Part shown: positions 36,401 to 46,763 of the stretch, piece by piece | Layout: the number at the start of each line of letters is the position of its first letter | Numbering within the stretch: the stretch's first letter is position 1 | Assembly: GCA_947034885.2 (NCBI GenBank) | Contig: OX344758.2 | Location: 1,614,501 to 1,678,500 of the forward strand | DNA length: 64,000 bases | Direction of reading: 5' to 3' | Source: Thuidium tamariscinum | Taxonomy: Eukaryota > Streptophyta > Bryopsida > Hypnales > Thuidiaceae | Notes under the pieces: generated by a model | Seen by the model: only the letters and a program-made list of their open reading frames with translations | Databases searched by the model: none | What the model was told of the DNA's origin: nothing | Translations under genes and position numbers: made by a program

Positions 36401-37562
36401 GGGTGTCCAAAAAAAATTGCGGAAGCCTTGAATACACTACCTGAAGCACATGGTTTGGGAACTCGAGTTCCCCATTTGGAGGGAGAAGAAGTCTTTGGAA
36501 GCTTGAAGAGGAAGTTGGACGTTCCTATTGGTGATGCTGGAGATTCACATAGACCAGATAAAATCAATTTTTCTCAACCCCGCGTTCGAACAAGGTCCAC
36601 AAGGGTATCAGAAGAATTGTTGGAGGATAATGGAAAACAGAGTGAGGTCAGAACCTCACAATATGTGGCAGGAGCATTTGAAAGTGATTGTGATACATCA
36701 AAATGGCACATTACAAGGATTGGCCACAAATCGAATGCAAGATGTCAAGCTCAGCAACGGACATCAAACATCAAACATCAAGTGCACCTCCAAAATAGCA
36801 AAAGGAAAAAATGGTACACCAGCTCCTACTTATCGTGGTAGAAAAGAAGAATACGGGAGTAAGCGTGAGATAGTAGTGGACTTCTAGTTCTGTTGGGATG
36901 ACATCGAACGATGTGTGAAAGGTACCAAGCGCAAGTGGGTTATTGATTGGCCAGAACTACCAGAGGTTTGGCCTATTTTGCTTGGAACCAATCTCAATCG
37001 AGAAGAAACTTTGCTTTTGCAGCATGCAGGCTTCCATCTCCAAGAGAGGCCTTCATTGTCGCCACGTCAATTATTCAATATGTCCAGGATTTTTGACACG
37101 ATCTTCTTTGACCAAGGGCCCCCACCAAATTTGGATGCATATCCAACGGTTAGAAACAACCGAGCGATTAGGAGAATCACAAATGCTCCAACAGTAGAAC
37201 AACGGAATAAGTGGGAGAGTGCTGGAAACGTTAAAGGAGAAATTTTGGGAGTGACTCTACTTCCTTCCCCTGGCCTTGGGGCGATAGTGGTGCTAGAAAC
37301 TGGAGCTGACCCTAACAAAAATGTGTACCGAGTTACAGTAGGTATGTTCCCCACATGCACATGCCCAGACTTTGTCAACATAGCAGTATCTGCAATTGGA
37401 GGACGACAACAATATGTGAATTGCAAGCACTTGTACTATTTGTTTAGGTACTTTTGCAAGATGGATATCCATGAAGACAAATTCATTCATGCACCTAGTT
37501 ACAGCTTCAATGAATTGAAGCTACTTCTAGTTCAAGCAGGATTGATTACTATTCCAGAATAG
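33477..37562 (+). CDS. Mutator-like transposase with WRKY-GCM1-like and SWIM zinc fingers (decayed)
   Basis: Modelled exons 33477-35624, 36167-36646 and 36750-37562, all phase 0; about 1,120 codons. A long frame runs 33657-35651, and the ATG at 33477 extends it upstream through one TAA. A second in-frame stop (TAG) lies near 36885. Order of parts: a Ser/Glu-rich segment with TIIELSSESEGE; a C/H-rich finger with RKSFCPSHLICENIDCEYL and a second set ending HFGNHMHPV (WRKY-GCM1-like); an RNase H-like core with FDHVKRV...VAVCD-type strand, FKGFMADSAMANWNAA and an E-rich helix; and a SWIM finger CTCPDF...NCKHLYY. These are MULE transposase parts. Exon 1/2 intron holds palindrome copy 4. The second intron (36647-36749) is my inference from the frame change and could instead be a frameshift. 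Confidence 0.8.
35808..35903. repeat. 96 bp palindrome with AGTCGGATCCGACT core, copy 4
   Basis: Core at 35849-35862. Arms ccaaaaataggagtaacagt and complement are centred exactly on the core. In the first intron of the transposase. Confidence 0.9.
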
Positions 37563-38480
37563 GCATTTACGATTTTTTCTCTAGCTTCTTCATTTGTAAT
37601 GTATTTATATACAATACATACAATTGAAATGATTTGCAGACCATAAAATGATTTTTTATTTTTTTATTTTGAAGTATGTATGAAGTTCTATTTGTATAAT
37701 GCTTAATTAAAAGTACAGAAATATATTTATCTAGAAACTTTATGGAAAAGTATTGAATAAATGTTTTAGAGTTTACGGTAAATCTAAATGACTACAAACA
37801 TTATTCCAAACAAATCATTGACAATTGCACAAATAAATATGAAATTCATTTGTCTTATCTTTTGTCAATCCTTTTTCCATCTTTGAAGACATTTTTGGGA
37901 GATTTCATTCTTTTCTATTTAATTTCTCTAAAATTTTGTTCTATTCTCTTGTCTTATTTTTTTCCATTTCACTCCTTCTTTTTAATATTAAATTTCTATT
38001 TTTGGAGGCTTTTTCTCTTGTCTTTTTGTAATGCTTGTAAATATATTTTAGACTCTTTTTCATCATGAATGTCATGCTTTTCAGTATTTGTTTTAGTCAT
38101 TTCTATGGCGTGTTAACTAGTCCATCTCTTATATTTTATTTATTTTTATTCATCTTTTGCAAATTCATTTCAGGCAACATAAAAACATATACAAATACAT
38201 TACGATTGTCCTTCAAAATTTATTTTCTTTATATTCAAAAATACATAATGTAAAACACTTGAAGACTTCAATCAAGTGTCTACGAATAGAATTAGAAGTA
38301 GTCATGTCACTCAAACTTCCAAAAGGTCTATATACCATAGGGTTCATAGATATACTATATTTTAAATGTTGGACATGTTTTCTACTATAGTGAATAAACA
38401 AAGTATTGAGGCTTTGCGCAAAAGTTTGAAAGTCTAATTACATATCCCAAAAATTTAGAAAGAAAACAAAGTATAAAATT
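37563..38480. other. Transposon 3' region without a gene
   Basis: AT-rich DNA between the transposase stop and the right terminal region. Short open frames up to 77 codons show no recognisable content. Confidence 0.6.
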
Positions 38481-38690
38481 TTATCACAATCCACGGTAAT
38501 AGGGTCCACGGTCATAGGTCCTAAAATTACTATACATATTCAATTATTTCTTTTAATTTTTGGAGAAAAAATAGAACAAACAAATTTTGAGAAGAAATTT
38601 CCAAAAAAATTAATTTAGAGGCTCCCCGCTCACAAGTTTCCGGCTCCCAGCTCACAAGCTCACCGCTCCAAGCTCGCCTGCTAGTGTCGT
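38480..38690. repeat. Right terminal inverted region of the 14.8 kb transposon
   Basis: Contains tccacggtcataggtcct, the complement of the left inner repeat, then several cacaagctc and gctcacaag words complementary to the left end. It ends at the 13 bp direct repeat starting 38691. Confidence 0.75.
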
Positions 38691-38869
38691 TGAAATTTTT
38701 ACCACTTGATTTCAATCAAGTTAAGTACAAGATCCTACGGTTAGATTCTGAAAAAAAAAAATTTGTTTTCTTGGATGAATGCAACAGAAATGGCAGTTTT
38801 GAGAGGTTTTTGACAGAAAAAAGGCCTTGGTCCTTTAGGGGTTAAAATCCATCATTGAAAATATGAGTT

Positions 38870-39205
38870 TCATATAGTGAAGTTTGGTAAATCCATCCTA
38901 TTTTCACGATGCCGGTCAATTGCCAAAACATTTTTCTTGTCAACGTTGTCAAATGCCACATAGTATATCAAGACTCTCTCCAAGTCATAGTCATAGCCCC
39001 CTATGGATATTTTCTTAAAACTCTTTAGGGTAGTGAGGTAATGGACAAAAGTGTTACAAATCTCATAGCCACTTAAAAGTTTCTTTCTACTAAAGAGATC
39101 AAAAGATGTTCTTTGGCAGTCACTTTCCGATGATACTCTGAAAGGAAACGCAACTTCAAGTTTATGATACCCATCATGAAACAACGCCATTATTGAATCT
39201 TCCAT
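38870..39205 (-). CDS. Hypothetical 111-codon open frame
   Basis: Encodes a peptide starting MEDSIMALFHDGYHK with mixed composition more protein-like than the surrounding frames. No domain is recognised. It lies just outside the R1 MITE. It could be an exon of an unidentified gene or chance. Confidence 0.2.
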   Translation of the reverse strand: MEDSIMALFHDGYHKLEVAFPFRVSSESDCQRTSFDLFSRKKLLSGYEICNTFVHYLTTLKSFKKISIGGYDYDLERVLIYYVAFDNVDKKNVLAIDRHRENRMDLPNFTI

Positions 39206-40209
39206 ACCACAAAAGCGAACAATAGTTGAAATGTAAAAATTACATCAATAAAGATAATCCTTACTTTCAAATACATGCATCAACAAACAACAATAAATGG
39301 GAATTTTTCTAAAACCTCACTACAGCTTGGAGCTTAGAAATTGCTCCCAGGGTCACACACTAGATGCAAAAGGATATGACAAAAGAAGTTACAATGACTT
39401 TTAAAATCAAGATTGTATAAAATCCTAAAACTTACAACAAAATCAAAAGTGTAGGCACTTGACCATTGTATCTACGCAACAAAATTTCTACATCATAGTC
39501 ATTGCCTTCCAAAGGAGGGTAGCACACAAACAATCAAAAGAACACTTAGAAAATTTATTATCTCTATCCAAAAGAGTCCGTAGCTACTGGTGCCCCAATT
39601 TGCTCCCAATTCCATGCTACACGTCAAGCAACCTGAATGGGAATAGAAAAAATAAAACCATAATCATTAAATAGATGACATAGTAATCTTGCTATAGCAA
39701 AGTAACTACACAACCCTTACTCAATTCTATTTCCATATGCAACTTGCAGCAGGAAAAGCCTCCTACTTTATTCTTCTAGGGTAAAGTCTCTACATTGTGA
39801 TTCAAAGAGAATAGTAGCTTATTTGTATCATAAAAGGATTTCTAGCTGGTTTACAAGACTACAAGTTCCCAAACGTTGGGAATGCATTGGGAACGCTGAG
39901 AATGCGATGCTGATCTAGTCGAGCCACTGCCATGTCAGAAAATACTAATTATTTATTGATTTTAATTAATTATTAAAATTTTTAATCATTTTTTTCTTTT
40001 TAATACATTCTGAAGTTTTTTGGAAAAAAAATAATTCAATTTAATTTTTTCAAAATTCAAAAATTCAGACTAGCAGTGGGAACAGTTTCAGGGAACACCC
40101 CTGAAACGGTCTTCTAGGGGTCCAAAAATCCTCTTGTGCTTCAATAGTATTTGATGAGTTGGAAGTTTCAAATTCTATTAAAGTAGGAAAAAAATTCCTA
40201 TAGTGCCAT
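39206..40209. other. Intergenic, with an unclassified inverted structure near 39860-40115
   Basis: At 39860-40115 the words ttcccaaacgttgggaatg and ggaacacccctgaaacgg border an AT-rich core, reminiscent of the nested hairpin at 5489-5806. No gene seen. Confidence 0.35.
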
Positions 40210-40424
40210 CACTAGTAGAAACCCCCGTTTAAAGTGACAAGGCCTAATTTTTCTTGACGGATTTTGCTAGGCATCAAAAGTAACAACTTGTGTTTTTATG
40301 TCAACAAAAACGTTCAACACAACATCAATGCTGACATAAAAACATGGGTTGTTACTTTTGATGCCTAGCAAAATCCGTCAAGAAAAATTGGCCTTGTCAC
40401 ATTAAACGGGGGTTTCTACTAGTG
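40210..40424. mobile_element. CACTA-type MITE, 215 bp
   Basis: Long palindrome starting CACTAGTAGAAACCCCCG and ending in the complement, flanked by the 3 bp duplication CAT on both sides. Arms are near-identical over about 95 bp. En/Spm-like non-autonomous element. Confidence 0.85.
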
Positions 40425-41739
40425 CATCTTCCCAGGCAATTCATAAACTTGGTAGCATAGTCAATGCCTTCAAGGCTTTCAAGTATTCCACTTTGTTTTT
40501 GCTAATCATATTTGAGCCACAAGACATATTTTGGACTCACATGATCACTGACAACTGCTAAAACTTTGTGCTGAAATTTGCACTCTTAAAATCCTTCATG
40601 TGCATAAGTTTCTAAACCACAACATCTCCACATGGAATCCTAGAAAATGTCAAAAGACTAACCCCGATTTCCTTCACCTAATCCTAACTTCACTATTCTG
40701 TTAAAAGCTCCACATCAATTTCGATCTAATTGTGTTATTGCGAAATTATGAAATCCTCTTACTCAAAATCCTCTAAAACCTCAAATCCTTCAAGAAATTC
40801 AAACATTCTACAATGAAACTCTAAACTCTAAACTTCAAACCCCTAAAAATGTCAAAAGACTCAATTCCTATTTCCAACAACACTTCATCAATCCTACACT
40901 TGGTCGGTATATTTGTTCACCTAACCCTAACTTCAACTCTACAACACGCTATTCTGTCAAAAGCTCCAAATCAATTCCGATCTAATGACATTATTAGGAA
41001 ATTATGCAATCTTCTTGTTCAAAATCTCCAACACTTCAATTCCTATAAGAAATTTAGGCATCTTCATCAAAACTCTTAACCGTGATCAATCAAAACAATA
41101 GGAGATTTACAAATCCAGGAGCTCATGAAGGATACAATCAGCAAAGTTAGAGTTCCTTACCAAAAAAACCAAATCCAACAGAGAAAGCAAAAGAACGTCA
41201 AGACTAAAGACTCTTCAAATTCTTGGCAACAGTTGGTTCAACACAAACTAATTACCAACAAACCTATGCTTCTCCTTCCTAGACTTCACTATCAGAATCT
41301 CCTGCATAGTGCATAGGAAATACAATTCAAATCATTCATATAGCAATGTAGAAAAAACATTTGGAAGCTTCCACAACCTCTTTTAAACCCTACTAATTCA
41401 ACCACTGCAGAAAACAAATTCAGATACCCTGATTCAAATCTACAACCTAAGAAAACAAAGCAAAATACTACAAATCACAACGCACTCATGAGATACAATA
41501 AACAATGATGAGTCTATGTGGAAAAATCTTCAAACCCTAAACCCTACTAATTAGAAAATGACCTCAAAACTTCCAATTCAACTCCACAAGCCATGGGTCT
41601 ATGTGGGAAAATCCTCAAACTCTAAACCCTACTAATTAGAAAACGACTTGAAAACTTCCAATTCGACTCCACAAGCCAAAAAAATTGAAGCGTAATACTA
41701 GAAAGTAGAAGCATCTCACAAGTCGTTTCTTTATCATTT
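40425..41739. other. Intergenic, local duplications only
   Basis: Two short direct duplications are visible: ccctaaaccctactaattag around 41535 and 41620, and a ttctgttaaaagctcc-like block around 40695 and 40960. No gene or terminal repeats recognised. Confidence 0.45.
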
Positions 41740-42017
41740 CTTGTGAAGTGTCAAAGTGGCGATACTTCATTTTATTGTGGTGCTCTAAATTTCAACATTC
41801 ATCTACATATTAGATAGAAAATATCATATTGGCACATGATGCATATATATCATCCTATTTTCATCCATTATTTAACAATTTCATCCAATAGTTTTAAGAA
41901 ATTTGAAATTTATTGGCGATTTCATCCAAAATTTTATTGTTTATTTTCTACATGTATGGTGCCATGCAAAAAAAATTGGTGTACTTTTGTTCCAAATCGC
42001 CAGAAAAAAAACCACTG
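41740..42017. repeat. About 280 bp dispersed repeat (copy of 8750-9029)
   Basis: Same orientation and nearly identical to 8750-9029. It ends 21 bp before the MITE at 42039. Confidence 0.7.
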
Positions 42018-42038
42018 CATCTCACAATATGCAGTGTA

Positions 42039-42407
42039 AGGTAGGACCACCCATTCCCGACCGGGGACCAATAACCAACCATGTTTCCAACCATAGCAAA
42101 AAAGTGTTTTTTTCTCCATTTCAAAATTGGGACTTGTAAGTTATTGACATATGTTCCAATTTTGTGAGTCAGAAAGTAAAAAGCTATAAATAAAAAGGTA
42201 GTTTTTGAGTGATGATCGGCAATAGGTCCGAAGCACTTTTTGCCTTTCAAAATTCATAATTATTTCAATTTGAGTGGTAAAATTACCAAAGTTTTTGCAA
42301 TCCTCCTCATTTCTATCGATGCACCTCTGAAAATTTTTACTTTGCCTTGTCCGATCCTAGATCATATCTCCAATTGCTTATTTGGTCGACTATAGGTGGT
42401 TCTACCT
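42039..42407. mobile_element. TA-flanked MITE (AGGTAGGACCACCC ends)
   Basis: Inverted ends AGGTAGGACCACCCA and the complement of GGTGGTTCTACCT, with TA on both sides. 369 bp, non-coding. It sits about 430 bp upstream of the SufC start codon. Confidence 0.65.
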
Positions 42408-42838
42408 TAAAAACCTATGAATCAACGCAACGCAAGAAACCATTTGGCAGCTCCCACTCAAAATCCTTGAACCCTATACCCTACTAATTTCATCACCACC
42501 CACCAAAAACCTCAGAAACCCTAATTCGACTCCAACACAAAGTTACAGAAGCGGTAACGCCCTGCTCCAAACTTTGCATTCACAATTCCAAGACAACACC
42601 CATAACCAAAATGGATGAACGTACGATGATAAAAATGAATTGGAACCCGTGCCCGTCCTTCTCATCTTCATCCAATCTCCGTCCATCCCTCTGCCTCTCT
42701 AATCCAGATTGCTCTATCGTCCCTTGCTCTCTCTTACTCTCTGTCTCGTTTCCAGTTCTGCAGCTTTCACAATTTCCGTCAAAATTCCTTTTGTTTTGTT
42801 TGTCTCTTTCAATTTGCAGGATCCGAGGAAGTTTCGCT

Positions 42839-45308
42839 ATGGCGTCTTGCTCTTCGTGCTACCAGCACTTGGGCGGATTCGCAACCACCAGAGTGCGGAA
42901 TGGTGCGGAAGTAAGAAGAGTCGTCGGAGTGCAGGCGATGTCGTCGCGTCCAAGAATGGTCTTGTGTGCGGAGGATCTTCAAATTTTAAAGATCCAGAAG
43001 ACTCTCATTCCGAAAAGACGCAAGTTTGGTATCGTGTCCGCCAGTGCTCTGGCAACGCACCAGCTTGAGGAAGAGAGAAAGGAGAAGAGTGAGTCGACTG
43101 TCATTCTGGAGGTCAAGGGTTTAAGAGCTGTCGTGGCCGATACGCGGCAGGAAATTCTCAGCGGTGTAGATCTTGTCATTCGAGAAGGAGAGGTGAGTTG
43201 TATTGATGTAAGCGCTTTTGTTTGCATTGCCGTGTTAAGCGAATTCGTGGAGAATTTCATCCTTCGGTTTTTTTAGGGTTCTTGTTTTTAGGGTTGAGTA
43301 ATGGAGATACTGTTCCTCGTCTTCTGATGATGCAGGTGCATGCTATAATGGGAAAGAATGGCTCAGGAAAGAGTACGCTTTCGAAGGTAAGCTTACTTTA
43401 ACCAGGCTAATATGGAACTGAGCTATGATGAGGTTTAATTTGGAATGTTTTTGGATGTCGCCGTGAGAATTTGGAACCGTGCTTAGTCTAACCGTAGTTC
43501 TCGAAGCCTTATATGAGAAGGTCATTACCAAGGCACTTTCCAGCAATGGAACGTCTGTATGTAACAGTTTTCATTGGGTTAGGGTACATGCTTGAATAAC
43601 CTTTAGAGGAATTGTAGATGTATGGTCCCAAGGAGCCAGGTGGAATTGGGCTTCTATCTTAAGGCATTGGTTTTGAACCTGAATTTCCCTGGGTTTGGTG
43701 TTGCCGAAGTTTCCTAGAAGCACAGCAAGTCTATATTCTTGAAGTTCTGTTGCTTAATTTGTTATCAGAAAATTATTGGAATTTCTCTTTCTTTTTTTAC
43801 TTCCTATTGCAGGTTAGAATTTATGTTGAACTCGCCTTTGACTGTATGTTGAGGATGCAGGTGCTGGTTGGTCATCCAGACTACGAAGTGACAGGGGGAA
43901 CTTGCATGTTCAAGGGGGAGAATCTCTTCGACAAAGAACCTGAGGAACGAAGTCATTTGGGTCTGTTCTTAAGTTTTCAGTCTCCAGTTGAAATTCCTGG
44001 AGTGAGCAACATGGACTTTCTTCGCATGGCTTGCAATGCTCGACGAAAGGCACGAAACCTTGAAGAGCTTGGTCCACTTGAGGTGACTTCACCTGTACCG
44101 AACCCGTAGCTTTAGTTGGATGCAGGTGTTATACTTCCTTTATGCACTAATATCTGCCGTTCTCTGTGAGGCTTACGTTGTCCTTGTAATTACTGCTTAT
44201 TTTCTGCATGTGAGTTTTCTTTGAGTTGGAAAGCGAGTTCTGCTGATTGAAATGGATATTGTTGTTATTCTGTTCGCTTAGTAAGTAAAGTTTGTGCTGG
44301 TTTCATTAACTGGATTCTTGGCTGTCATGCAGTTTTATGGATTTGTTGCTGAGAAGCTTGGAGCTCTCAACATGGACCCCAAATTTTTGGACCGTAATGT
44401 GAACGAGGGCTTCAGTGGAGGAGAAAAGAAGCGAAATGAAATCTTGCAATTGTCGGTAAGGAGCGGTGTGCGTATCAGAAGTTTATTATTTGGCGTTGTA
44501 TCTAATGTAGAAGTCGAAGAGCTGGAGTCATGGAAGTGGTTTGTTTCTAGTACTAAAACTTGTCCCAAGTTATGCCGAAAGTAGTGAACACATTTATGTG
44601 AATATCGTAATGTTGTGATGGGTAGCTCTATTCAAGGAGAATGTAAAAGCTGGCCTAGACCTTCACTGTTCTCTTCCAATTCATGCGCTCAAATGTCTGT
44701 TTACATTTAAGATGTTACAGTAAGGTGATAGGCTGGGTTTTTTATCGGCTGGAGTATTGACTGGCAATAGTGGCGAGCAGGTTCTTGAGGCGGATATGGC
44801 AATATTGGATGAGATAGACTCTGGTTTGGATATTGATGCCCTACGAGATGTTGCATCAGCAGTCATTGGCTTAAGGAAAGATCATAACGCCGTTCTTATG
44901 ATCACTCATTACCAGCGGTTATTGGATTACATCAAGCCGACCTTTGTGCACATTATGGTAACCTTACATTTCAGTGTGCTTGTAGAGCAGCATTATGTTT
45001 CTTTCAACCATTCAGTTGATCTATTTAGCACTCGAGCTTAGTTGTTGGAAGTTTTGTCTGGATACCTCCATTTGTTCTTGTATCGTTGCCGAAGGCATAC
45101 TCTAGTTCATTTCGTTTCTGATGTTTGTTATGTGTGTCTATTAGCGGTTCCATTAAATTTGCGAAACCACTTCCCTTACAAGACTTGGTCGTGCTCACTC
45201 TAGAGTTGTGTGTTGCAGGAGGCTGGACGGATCGTGAAAACTGGGGATATGTCATTAGCATCACAACTTGAAGCGGGTGGCTATAACGCTGTCACAATTG
45301 ATAGTTAA
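42839..45308 (+). CDS. SUFC: Plastid SUF Fe-S assembly ATPase SufC (ABCI6)
   Basis: Six exons (42839-43192, 43336-43386, 43861-44082, 44333-44455, 44781-44957, 45219-45308), all phase 0 with GT-AG introns, encode 338 residues, the length I know for the Arabidopsis protein. A Ser/Arg-rich N-terminal extension of about 85 residues fits a plastid transit peptide. The ABC ATPase domain shows Walker A GKNGSGKST (124-132), Q-loop Gln175, signature FSGGE (236-240), Walker B MAILDE (256-261) and H-loop His293 in ITHYQ. SufC drives the SufBCD scaffold that builds Fe-S clusters in the stroma. An in-frame ATG at 42611 would add 76 residues, but family length and the MASCSS start favour 42839. Exon 3 could also use an acceptor at 43812, but VLVGHPDY matches the family start. 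Intact. Confidence 0.95.
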
Positions 45309-46300
45309 GAATTAGATATAGGGTGAGGGTAGTTTAGTCTAGATTGCTGTAAATGTACTTTGGGCATTGAAGTAGCGAGTTATGTTCTTGACATGAGTGG
45401 TTGCGGTTCTACAATGTCTGAGCCATTGAAGATGCTATTTGTTGTTGCTGACATGGAGATCTTGCTTAAGCTGGTATGTATATGCTCGTGTAACAATACC
45501 TTCATTTTGTTGTGGTGGGATTGTAAAGTTGTGATGTTGCGACACTGGTTTGATCAAGTGCAGGTACGTTATTATTGTCACTTTATGCATTGTAACATGT
45601 GCAGGGGGTGCGGGTCTTGGGATATTGGTATAGAGCTGTGGAGAGATCACTTTGGGTTTGAGCCAAATCTGTTGAGATCAAATTTTTATCACTATTTAAG
45701 ATCTTCTGCGATTTGAAAAGGGGGCTTGTAGAATACTGGAAGTGACGGTGGACCACCATATTATTTTCGTATAAAGATCAGTATCCTTAGACATTAGCCA
45801 AGTCTTGCATACCGAACTTGCTATCAAGTACAACCAATGAATAACAGGCCTTGGATTAGGCAGAGCTTTTGCAGCCTGAGTACTTGACCAAGGAGGAGCT
45901 GTCAATGCTGTAAGAACAGAACATCTTTTTGTTTTTCATTCCTTTCTGAATCTGTACATAGAATGATTTTGTAAAGATCCAGCTTTTTGTATAATGATCC
46001 ATGGATGTTGAATAGATCTTATTTGTTGGTATATGTCATCATGTGCAGGGATTTTCTGCATTTTCTGTAGTGCTTCTGCAATGGGCACAAAATTCTGTGT
46101 CTAATAGGACAATTCCTAGTAGTCTTACTTATTTTCAGTCTAGGTTTTCTAGCAGTAAATTATATCATCATGCATAGGACATAGCTGGCATGATTGATGT
46201 GCAGCATGTCCAAAAGTAGAAAAAATATGAGGAACTTGAGGGCTGCTTAATTGCTTTCAACCAGCACAAGCTGACCAGAGAGCCTCGTGCACAAGCATAG
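45309..46300. other. 3' flank of SufC, no gene
   Basis: Probable 3' UTR and intergenic DNA. A frame of 118 codons at 45360 has no recognisable content. Confidence 0.5.
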
Positions 46301-46314
46301 CTTTTTATTTTTGC

Positions 46315-46451
46315 CTTTTACATCCTACTAATGTAAAAGCAAGAAACGTAAGATCATGTAAAAAACATAACATGCCCATTTTGCTGTCTAGAAAGCCACC
46401 ATCCAAATTTGCCTTTTACTTTTTGCCTTTTACATTTTGCTTATGTAAAAG
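46315..46451 (+). promoter_or_regulatory. Cluster of TGTAAAAG/CTTTTACA sites upstream of the Dof-like gene
   Basis: CTTTTACA at 46315 and 46427 and TGTAAAAG at 46332 and 46444 form two inverted pairs with the same spacing, 112 bp apart. AAAG is the core bound by Dof proteins, and TGTAAAG is the prolamin-box form. Position about 310-450 bp before a Dof-like reading frame suggests autoregulation; this is inference. Confidence 0.45.
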
Positions 46452-46763
46452 CAAAAAATGTAAAACCATATAAATGATCAAATATTTTGGGGTCTATTTA
46501 TACCATCTTATATGTATCATTTTATATGATTTGATCAATTCATACTATTTGTAAAACAAGGTAAGTCTACTTTCTAATATTTATGGTTCAGTTTCTTTAC
46601 ATATATCAAATTGATTTTTCGATGTGGTATATTCATTTCTTAGTTTCTTTTATATAAATTCATATAAAGTTGTTCATATGCATTACACTCATGAGTATGC
46701 ATCCTTGCATGTATTATATAAATTAGGTACTAAATTTAGAAAACTATGCCTTGCAGATTTGAC

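Larger units (their letters stand above)
23890..38690. mobile_element. Mutator-like DNA transposon of about 14.8 kb carrying a ParB-methyltransferase gene
   Basis: The flanks carry a 12-13 bp direct repeat, TGAAATTTTTACC, at 23877-23889 and 38691-38703. The outer sequence rejoins into an R1 MITE. The terminal regions are inverted. The left end contains ggcgagcctgtgaacgtgag and the right end, reversed, ggcgagcttggagcggtgag. An 18 bp perfect inverted pair, AGGACCTATGACCGTGGA, lies inside at 23970-23987 and 38505-38522. Both ends carry repeated cttgtgagc words. Cargo: transposase (+), acidic protein (-) and ParB-methyltransferase (-). Transposase type points to the Mutator superfamily; the duplication is slightly longer than the usual 8-11 bp. 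Stops in two genes suggest the copy is no longer autonomous. Confidence 0.85.
23104..38845. mobile_element. TTAA MITE family R1, copy b, split by the 14.8 kb transposon
   Basis: The left end TTAACCCCTAAAGGACC and the right end ggtcctttaggggTTAA are inverted and TTAA-bordered. Subtracting the inner transposon and one target copy leaves about 928 bp, matching the uninterrupted 934 bp copy at 58546-59479. This gives an independent reference for the empty target site. Confidence 0.85.

Noticed and set aside
42611-42838. Upstream in-frame ATG extending SufC by 76 residues
   Set aside because: The 338-residue form from 42839 matches the family length, and a 3' splice-like site lies at 42820.
45360-45716. 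118-codon frame downstream of SufC
   Set aside because: No recognisable content and lies in the probable 3' UTR.
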